Shown: positions 57,161 to 64,000 of the stretch, piece by piece
Layout of the letters: the number at the start of each line of letters is the position of its first letter
Numbering within the stretch: position 1 is the stretch's first letter
NCBI GenBank assembly: GCA_005019695.1
Contig: RXID01022476.1
Location: 1 to 64,000 of the forward strand
Length of the DNA stretch: 64,000 nt
Origin: Trichopus zeylanicus subsp. travancoricus
Lineage: Eukaryota > Streptophyta > Magnoliopsida > Dioscoreales > Dioscoreaceae
Direction: 5' to 3'
Notes under the pieces: generated by a model
Databases searched by the model: none
The model's input: the letters and a program-made list of their open reading frames with translations, nothing else
What the model was told of the DNA's origin: nothing
Program-made: the position numbers and the translations under genes

Positions 57161-58350
57161 GTGCCTCTCCAGCGATCCAAGATTCCTACCTCAATTTGGC
57201 CCTTTTTCCTTCAATTTTCCCCTTCCCTCTTCTCAATTTTGAGCTTTTCACCTTCAATGGCCAAGAGGCTCAAGTACCTTGTCTCCAAGAAGAGAAAGGT
57301 TGAGGGATCCTCCTCCACACCTAGTAATAATGACTATCCCCTTGAATTTTCCTCCATTGATTATTTCACTATCTTTCAAAACAAGTTTGCTACTTCTAGA
57401 ATAGTGGGTCCTCAAATGGTTGATCTTGATGATCTTGCTTCTCTAAACTTTAGACATACCATTGATCACTATGAGTCTTTTATGCTAATGCCTCCTTTAA
57501 TGAAACCTCTATCACTCTTGAGACATCATATAGGGGTAGAGACATGATCTTGACACCCTTAATGCTAGGTGCTATCCTTAGTGTATTATTGGAGGGGGCA
57601 CAACTGGATTTGATCCACAGATGGCTAGCCACCTTTCTTCATATGCCTCGGTTGTTGAGGTCATATTTAAGGCAAACTTGGGTGATGCCATGCGTAGGAT
57701 TCAGTCGAGCCTCCTCCCACCTCATGCCTATGTCCTTCATCAGATCTTTGCCTACATCTTCCTTCTGAAAGGTGCACATCAAGATGAGGTTTCCTATACT
57801 GAGATCTATATAGTTTATTGCTTATTGACTCAATATAGGCTTCACCTACCATAGCTTATCCTTCACCATATGGGCCATTATATTAGGCATTCCCATGCTA
57901 CTCTTAGTTACTTTGGGATCATTTCACATATCTTGCAGGACTTTAGGGCTCCCATTCCTACTCATGATCTCTCTCTCTCCCTATCATGCCTTCATTCTTG
58001 TTCATACCTCCTCTCATTTTACTCTCTTCTAGATAGACTTCCACAAGCGAGATGGTATTTTGACTCAAGGTCATGCCAAAGATATTGAGGAGGATGAGGA
58101 GGCAAAGTCTGATGAGGTTGAGTTCAGCTAGAGAGCAGGACCTGCACAAGCTGGACATTCACATGCCATATCCGCAGGCTTCGAGGCTGATTTTGTTGCA
58201 AAGCTTGCACACCTCAAGGGTATCACTCAGTGCACAGCCAAACTGGTGGCCTATCTTTGAACTTCTGTCAATGGACTATCAGAGATGATGTGCACCTCAT
58301 TGGACAGGATGTCAGAGATGATTTGCACCTTGCTAGATTGCACAACTCCC
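57161..58350 (+). pseudogene. Extra ORF after pol (Sirevirus 'env-like'/plant transposon domain)
   Basis: The frame 57161-57547 (128 codons) has a basic segment SKKRKVEGSSST, then a frameshift. The reading continues at 57621-57854 with AYVLHQIFAYIFLL and YTEIYIVYCLLT, then in a third frame to about 58120. The order matches the extra ORF that many Sireviruses carry between pol and the 3' LTR. Its role in the family is not settled. I make no claim of an envelope function, and the sequence is clearly broken. Confidence 0.65.
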
Positions 58351-58950
58351 AAACAAACTTCTAGATTGAGTCCCTAGACTTAGGCTTTGTTGATTTTTTG
58401 AGGTTTGTGGATTATCATTGAGTTTTGTGGATCTTGTTTTAGTTTATGGATTGTGATCATTTTATCTTCATATGGATGGTTTTAGTGTTTTGGATTATGA
58501 CTTATGGCTTATGAGTTGGACTTTTGTGACATGATGCTATGATTATGTTATGGATGTTCTTGATGTTTTTCTTGTCACTTGGATATCCCAATCTTAAAAA
58601 TACATCGAGTAAAGGGGAGCTTAATATCAATTATATATAGGTTGTGGTGATATTGTCTTCATTTCCATGTATCCTATTACCTGTGATGACGATTTAGCTT
58701 GTATACAAGTTGGGTTACTTAATTTATAGGGGAGACTCTATCCAATTTCAATCTTGTATATTTGTCTTTTTGTTGATGTTAAAAGGGGGAAGCTATATTG
58801 ATATACATTCTTATGATCATATACATGCTTTATGCTCGATACATGCTTATTATCGTATATGTGATTTATGCTTATATACTTATCCATGCTTAGTACATGA
58901 CTACTTCCACTTTAAATTTTAAGTTTTTCTTTTGGGAGTTTATCATCATC
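58351..58950 (+). other. 3' untranslated region of the Sirevirus-like element
   Basis: AT-rich, with repeated 'tatgtgatttatgctta' words around 58790-58900. No coding content. Confidence 0.55.
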
Positions 58951-58963
58951 AAAAAGGAAGAGA
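58951..58963 (+). other. Polypurine tract of the Sirevirus-like element
   Basis: AAAAAGGAAGAGA directly before the TG that opens the 3' LTR. Confidence 0.85.
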
Positions 58964-58964
58964 T

Positions 58965-60051
58965 TGTTATCTCTCCTAGTTTTGATAATAAACAAATGAT
59001 ATTTGATGATCTACTTGAGTTGTGTTTAGCCAAAATACTTAAAACTCTCAAAGAAACATTCAAAAACTTCAAGAAAAAGAAGAAGTACGATGGTAGATCA
59101 GTGAGCATGGCTTGATGAGATAAAGAGATGGCTCAAGATGGCTTAGAGGTGTCTACAACAACTTAAAAATTCACAGGTGATATGAACAAGGCCAAGGCAA
59201 CTTAAGAAATTGGCTTTGACTAGGTTTAGCTTTCTTTTATTTTTAATTAAGTCAAAAATTTATTTGAGATCATCAATTAGCATTTAATGTCTCATAGAGT
59301 TCTACAGAATGCCTTTAATAGAGCTCTTTTGACTGAATCAAATGTCTACTTTAGAACCGAATGACTGGTTGAGTCAGACTAGAAATTCAAATCTTAGTCC
59401 TATACAAAATCCGACAACTGGTTGATAACTAGATGTTTGGTTGGTGATTTAGGTTTTGGTTTATTAACCAAAATTGGACATCCAATTGGATGCTCAACTG
59501 GGGTTCAAGTTCTGATAGAACCAGATGCCCAATTGGGAATTGGATGTTCGATTGGCTGTAAGCCAGTATTGATAAACTGAAACTAAATGACTAGTTATTT
59601 GAAACCTCTATTTAGTTTAGATTTTTTGCAAGACTAATGGCTAATTTTTTGACCGTTGCAGCAAAAAAATGGTGGGATTTTACTCCCAACAGCTTGCTTC
59701 GACCCAATAGGTATAAATAGAGTTGAAGAGGCTTCACTTAACAATTTTTTGGCAATATTTTTTACTTCTTCTAATCTTTGAGAAAAGAGATCAAAAGCCC
59801 TTTCTACTCTCTAGCTATAGTTAAGCTCTAAACTTTCAATTCACAAACAACTTTTCATTGCCCTTTCCTTCAATCTTAAGAAAACTTCGTGTGATCTAAA
59901 GTTGAATCATTTATTTCCATTTTTCACTTGTAATCTACTCCAAGATTGTTTGGAGTGGTTGAAAGACTCTAAATTTAGATTGGAGTTGCATCTTGCTAGT
60001 TGGAATAAGAGGATTGTATGGGGTTGGCTTCACCGACGAAGTGACACACTA
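58965..60051 (+). repeat. 3' LTR of the Sirevirus-like element, right end missing
   Basis: Aligns with 51080-52192. After 'gacacacta' at 60051 the match to the 5' LTR ends, so about 180 bp of the LTR is missing. No target-site duplication can be read. Confidence 0.85.
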
Positions 60052-61199
60052 TTCAATATTCCTAGCAACCATCAGGGTAATTAACAATAGGAGCTTATGC
60101 CTGTTGGATGTCATATTCTCACAAAACCTAATTGCACACTCAAACCATTGTATACACTTTGATTTGTATTTTAAGATTGTTTCCTGGGGTCTCCACCATC
60201 CAAGGCCATTGATTTCGACCCATAGACACATCATGACCCCCAAGCCCTTCATATGTCTTTCTATTATCCAAATGCAAGGACTTGTATATTGACTATCCTT
60301 CCAATGATTATCTTCTCCAAGCAACCATTGCTTTTGGGGATCTGAAGAATTTGATCTTCCATGATTTTCCATTTAATGACTTGGTAGTCATTGCTGTGCT
60401 TTACCTTTGAGGGCATTTCCTCAAAGATCATTTGCGCATGTTAGGATCCTGAGATGCAACCTTCCATTGGTGGGCAATCCCTACCTTTTAAGCTGTTGAT
60501 TCATGACTATATAAGGAATAATTTTGGGGGTATTTTCTCACCTACTTTCTATGATATTGCTTTTATTTATTCACCTTCCATGGCTACACTCTCTTTCTTC
60601 ATGATGTTGTTCAATAAGTTAATCATCATAACTTGGTTGTTTTCGGATAATACACATACTTACAAGATTTTGTGCAAAATCTCAAGACTTCACTCTTCTC
60701 CATCAGAGAGCTTCCCCCTCCTTTGAGTCACTAGGGTTGGAGGAAGATGTTCCTCCTCTGTAATAGCTACCTGTCATGGACTTGATCACCCTACACTGAA
60801 TTTTTAGGCTTTTTTATTTTCTCTACTTTACGCCTGAAAAGACAATACTGAAGAGTATATTAGTTCAATACTACTAAAGTTAATATGTATATCAACAACT
60901 ATGGAAAAGCATCCCTAGACAATGAGCTTTGCTAATATCCTACTTGAAGGGACCACTACTCCACTTCAATCCTACTATCTGAGCAAGAGGCAAGGCTATC
61001 TAGCTGGTTTTTTATCAGTGTAAAGTGCAGCTTCTTCACATCTACCTTCTAATTCTGCCAACACTTGCCCAACAACTACATGACTGTCTTTCTACAGTCT
61101 TCCTCTAAATTTGTGTTTGTCTATATAGACAAAGATTGATTCTCCATGAGAATAATTAGTTACAAATATACTAATATATAAATTATAAATATAATATCA
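60052..61199. other. Unassigned stretch between two retroelements
   Basis: Frames on both strands (plus 60454-60726, 90 codons; minus 60049-60372, 107 codons) overlap unrelated sequence and show no domain I recognise. It may hold more of the Tat-type element on the minus strand or another fragment. Nothing decides it. Confidence 0.3.
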
Positions 61200-61209
61200 A
61201 ATTTACATT

Positions 61210-61460
61210 AATACCTTGATGTCTTCCCATATCTTCTATTTTTTTTGCCTCTGACATTGTCCGACAATTGGTGTATGTCATGGATAACTTATTCCCATCC
61301 TTGGCCATTATGTCCAGTTGAGTAGAGAACCTAGTCGAATTGTGCATGATGATTTTCTTGTAGCTCCATCTGATATCCTTCTGAGCCCCAAACTCTAACT
61401 AGTATACTAGGTCCATGGACTTTCTACTTGAAGATTGGGCAAAACTCAATCCTACAAAAT
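61210..61460 (-). other. Coding-like stretch, possible worn exon
   Basis: On the minus strand one frame of about 75 codons has a single stop: LEFGAQKDIRWSYKKIIMHN, then NSTRFSTQLDIMAK, then CRTMSEAKKIEDMGRHQG. A GT (AAG/GTATTA) at the end could be a splice donor. I recognise no family. Confidence 0.25.
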
Positions 61461-61739
61461 TTGAAGATTGCATGAATGAGAAATAATTAATAATCCATAA
61501 AATAATAAACAAGTAGAGATGTTGTTAATTTATATTAGTCAAACCTTCATCATTTGTGCTCAATATATTTCTAGGTTTTGCAGGGTCGTGATCCATGTCT
61601 TGTCCAAGGATTCTAGTTCATCAAGGTAAAGATAAATGTTGTCTTTTCTTATAATTTTTTCTTACAAGATAATTCTTAGAGAGGAAATTTACACTTTCTA
61701 TAGTAAGACTGCCTCAGTCCTAAACACCAATGTATATGG
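61461..61739. other. Stretch beyond the Tat integrase, nothing recognised
   Basis: Likely the 3' end region of the minus-strand Tat-type element. No domain is readable. Confidence 0.3.
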
Positions 61740-62190
61740 CCTTGATTGGGTAGGGGTTTGAGATGTAGTGCGATAGGCCCATAGTACCTCAACAAGCTTT
61801 TGGTGCTAGTTTTCTTATTTATGCTAACAACTTTTTTCAAGATCTTGGAAAGGGTCTTATTGAATGCCTCAATAAGCCCGTTGGCTCTTGTGTTGTAGAT
61901 GGATAAATATCTACAATCTATTTGTAATGATGCACGATGTGTCCTACCTTGAAATTTTTGAAGGATAGTCCATCATCAGAAATGATCCTTTGAGGGACAC
62001 TAAATTGATACAAGATATTTTCTTGAAAGAAGTGAATAACAATATCCACTTTTACCTCTTTTAATAGAATCACTTCAACCCATTGAGAGAAATAATCAGT
62101 TGCCGCTAGTATAAAGTAGTGGCCCCTAGAAGAAGATGGTTCAATTGGGCCGATAATGTCTATATCCCATACCTTGACTCACCATAAGGA
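61740..62190 (-). pseudogene. Ty3-gypsy integrase core remnant
   Basis: DIDIIGPIEPSSSRGHYFIL carries the first Asp, RIISDDGLSF the second and NGLIEAFNKT the Glu, so the D-D-E triad is readable. At least three in-frame stops separate the parts. Confidence 0.82.
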
Positions 62191-62192
62191 CA

Positions 62193-62627
62193 TTATTGGA
62201 TGTAGAGGATTTGAGTGTTGATAGATGAAGTCACCATAAATTTGGCATAGGGACTTCTTCTTGCATATTCAATACAATCTCCCACCATTGTGGGCCAATA
62301 GTACCCCATATGCTTGATCTTCATCATCATTTTTGGGCCTGATTGATAAACCCCATAGATACCATAATGCACTTCATACATAATTCCTTTGATCTCTTTA
62401 TCTAAGAGATGGTGTAAAAGTAGTTGATTGAATGATCTTCTGTAAAGAATGTCATTGATAAGTAAAAAACACACAGCTCTCTTTCTAAGTTGTGTTTGTA
62501 GATATTTATCTTCTAGGAGTTCTCTATTTTTGAGGTAGGCGGTGAATGATATTCTCCAATCTGTGGTCTCTTTTATTAGTTTAAATTCAATCCTCTCATG
62601 CTTGATATTAAAGATTGAGCTCATCAC
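62193..62627 (-). pseudogene. Ty3-gypsy integrase N-terminal zinc region
   Basis: A 144-codon frame. The segment EVHYGIYGVYQSGPKMMMKI then KHMGYYWPTMVGDCIEYARR follows the H-H-C-C integrase zinc region. The Cys after the family's 'YARRC' is changed to Ser (YARRSPYAKF), so the last zinc ligands are lost. Confidence 0.85.
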
Positions 62628-62639
62628 TTGTCTACTATG

Positions 62640-63080
62640 AACAACGATTAGAATTTCTTCTTGATTAGGATTAGCCAGGCCTTGGCTAGTTTCACTAAGG
62701 AGTTAGTTTCCATATTGATGGACCGGGGAACCTTAGTTATTTGAACATGTGTGATTTACCTTATAAGCTCTTAAGCCTTTTCATGGTATTTCAAGAGCTC
62801 AAATTTGTGAATTTTATATTCACCTTGGACTTGGTTGATAACTAGTTGTGAATCACTAAGAATATGTAGGCATGATATTTTCATATTGAGGGCTATTTCT
62901 AACCCTATAATTAGGACCTTGTATTCAACTTTATTATTTGTGCATGATTTTGAGAGGGAATAGGAGTATCGTAAAATGCCACCATTTAGAGTGACATAAA
63001 TAAGTCTGATGCCTACATTGATTTGCGAAAGCTTTGATTTAATCCCTAATTTGATGGATGATGCTCCATCAAACTATAGC
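62640..63080 (-). pseudogene. Second (archaeal-type) RNase H of the Tat-type element
   Basis: Reading leftward: FDGASSIKLG (first Asp), then NNKVEYKVLIIGLEIAL (catalytic Glu), then SDSQLVINQVQGEYKIH (second Asp). These are the motifs of the additional RNase H of Tat elements. Stops follow toward 62640. Confidence 0.8.
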
Positions 63081-63530
63081 TTCCAATAAGTTTCTCCTTG
63101 TTTGCAAAAAGGATTTCTTCATTAGGGACCTCATAACTCAGAGAAGAATCATTTAGTACTATATGAGTTGTGAGAAAATCGGTGAGGACTTGCCCCTTGA
63201 CCACTTTTTGAGGAGTGAATTTTATATCGTATTCCATGAGGATAGACCTAGTCATTAGGTACTTTATAGGATCAATCTTTGATATTAAAATGATTTGATG
63301 AGAAAGAAAATAATAGCTCAGCTTCTTAACTATGAATATGAGTGCTAAACAATGTTTTTCGATAGGGGGGTAGTTGCCTTCTATCTCCACTAGCATTTTA
63401 CTCAGATAGTAGAGTATATTTTCTTTACCCTCTCAATATTTTGAGCGAGAAGTGCCCCCAAGGATCCTTTCATTGCTATTGTGTAGGGAATTAAGGGCTT
63501 ATTGGGTAGGGGTGCCGTGAGGACTAGTGG
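63046..63530 (-). pseudogene. First RNase H and tether remnant of the Tat-type element
   Basis: The frame 63396-63046 gives YPPIEKHCLALIFIVKKLSY, then LISKIDPIKYLM and FTPQKVVKGQVLTDFL. This is the usual gypsy RNase H C-terminal half and the linker to the second RNase H. A short deletion removes the GR-AKW-type segment between SIL and MEYD. Confidence 0.82.
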
Positions 63531-63532
63531 CT

Positions 63533-64000
63533 TTAGGAGATACTACTTAATCTTTTCAAAAACCTATTGGTAGTATTGATTCCAAATGAATGAGTGTCCT
63601 TCATCAACTTGGAAAAAGCCTTGTATTTTCCAAAGAGGTTTGAAATAAATCTCCTTATGTATGTGAGTCGGCCTTGGAATGATCTCAAGTGCCTTAAATG
63701 GTTAGGTGGTGGCATATCCAAGATAGCTTTGATCTTAGATGGTTTGATTTTAATCCCCCAATATTTGACAATAAAGCTAAGGAACATTCCCGATAATATC
63801 CCGAAAGCACACTTCATAGAATTCATCATTAAGTTATATATTCTAAAACGGTCAAATATCATTCTTAGGTCTTGGACATGCCTATCTTTGGACTTAGTTT
63901 CGACCACCAAGCCATCCACATAATATTCTATTAAATGGTGTATGAGATCATTAAAGATTTTAGTCATAGCCCTTTGATAAGTGGTGCCTGTATTCTTAAG
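63533..64000 (-). pseudogene. Ty3-gypsy reverse transcriptase end
   Basis: The frame 63967-63533 has IEYYVDGLVVETKSKDRHV where the active site YVDD should stand; the second catalytic Asp is Gly. Then KCAFGILSGMFLSFIV, KIKPSKIKAILDMPPP and SFQGRLTYIRRFISNL match the RT connection. The amino-terminal RT lies beyond the right edge. Confidence 0.88.

Larger units (their letters stand above)
51080..60051 (+). mobile_element. Sirevirus-like Ty1-copia retrotransposon, degenerate
   Basis: 5' LTR 51080-52370, Met-tRNA primer site at 52373, gag, integrase, RT and RNase H in copia order, then about 2 kb with an extra ORF, a purine tract and a 3' LTR from 58965. The extra ORF after pol, the CCHC-type gag and the AAAAAGGAAGAGAT tract fit the SIRE/Maximus group. 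All frames are broken by stops and frameshifts, and the 3' LTR lacks about 180 bp at its right end. The element interrupts MA element E. Confidence 0.88.
61740..64000 (-). mobile_element. Tat-type Ty3-gypsy pol, minus strand, runs off the window
   Basis: Right to left: RT end, RNase H, a second RNase H, integrase zinc region and integrase core. The extra RNase H between the first RNase H and integrase is the mark of the plant Tat group (Ogre/Retand-like). LTRs, gag and most of RT are outside the window or unreadable. All domains are broken. Confidence 0.85.

Noticed and set aside
57161..58350. A functional envelope gene of a plant retrovirus-like element
   Set aside because: No signal peptide or fusion-like and anchor segments are evident, and the reading is split over three frames with stops.
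61560..61640. A possible plus-strand small exon with AG and GT boundaries
   Set aside because: Only about 45 bp, no neighbouring exon could be joined to it, and it lies beside minus-strand retroelement sequence.
1..64000. tRNA, rRNA or snoRNA genes
   Set aside because: I saw no cloverleaf-like block with tRNA A and B boxes and no rRNA-like stretch; a covariance-model scan would settle it.

Overview
The window is nuclear DNA of a flowering plant, read from its repeat content rather than from any intact gene. It carries degenerate Ty1-copia elements (one Sirevirus-like), a Tat-type Ty3-gypsy pol with two RNase H domains, a TRIM, a non-autonomous hAT element, a plant-type MurG relic and long AT-rich stretches with many stop codons. 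I see no complete functional protein-coding gene. The genus cannot be fixed from the sequence.

1-23105: a tandem duplication. Bases 1-9754 and 13358-23105 are nearly identical at a constant offset of 13357, with one 6-bp deletion near the end. The best model is a 13.35-kb unit whose second copy is 9755-23105 and whose first copy begins upstream of the window. Each copy holds a TRIM (2192-2751; 15549-16108), a 46-bp doublet, and a block with a 223-codon membrane-protein-like reading frame (5685-6356; 19042-19713) plus a diverged copy of its amino-terminal part about 1.1 kb upstream.

9755-51079: this stretch is dominated by one modular repeat family (called MA elements here). It has four fairly complete members (A' minus strand; B, C, D plus strand), a partial member E, and separate head fragments. 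The order is conserved: AT-rich head, GC-rich leader, purine-rich tract, minisatellite array 3 (about 30 bp) or array 4 (about 39 bp), array 5 (irregular), a doublet resembling an inverted primer-binding site, array 2 (about 90 bp), array 1 (40 bp), tail. I do not recognise the family. A minus-strand copia element (29065-34028) is nested in member C. The ground between members holds an LTR/PBS-like boundary (25061), a further 30-bp array, an inverted copy of a repeat from the duplicated unit, a degenerate MurG-like glycosyltransferase fragment (44288-44782) and a 1.1-kb hAT-like element carrying an exon-like GC-rich insert (45822-46932).

51080-64000: a Sirevirus-like copia element (51080-60051) with gag, integrase, RT, RNase H and a broken extra ORF downstream of pol interrupts member E. 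An unassigned stretch follows, then a minus-strand Tat-type pol (integrase, second RNase H, RNase H, RT) that runs off the right edge. All retroelement reading frames are broken.

Divergence figures and unit lengths were read by eye and are approximate.
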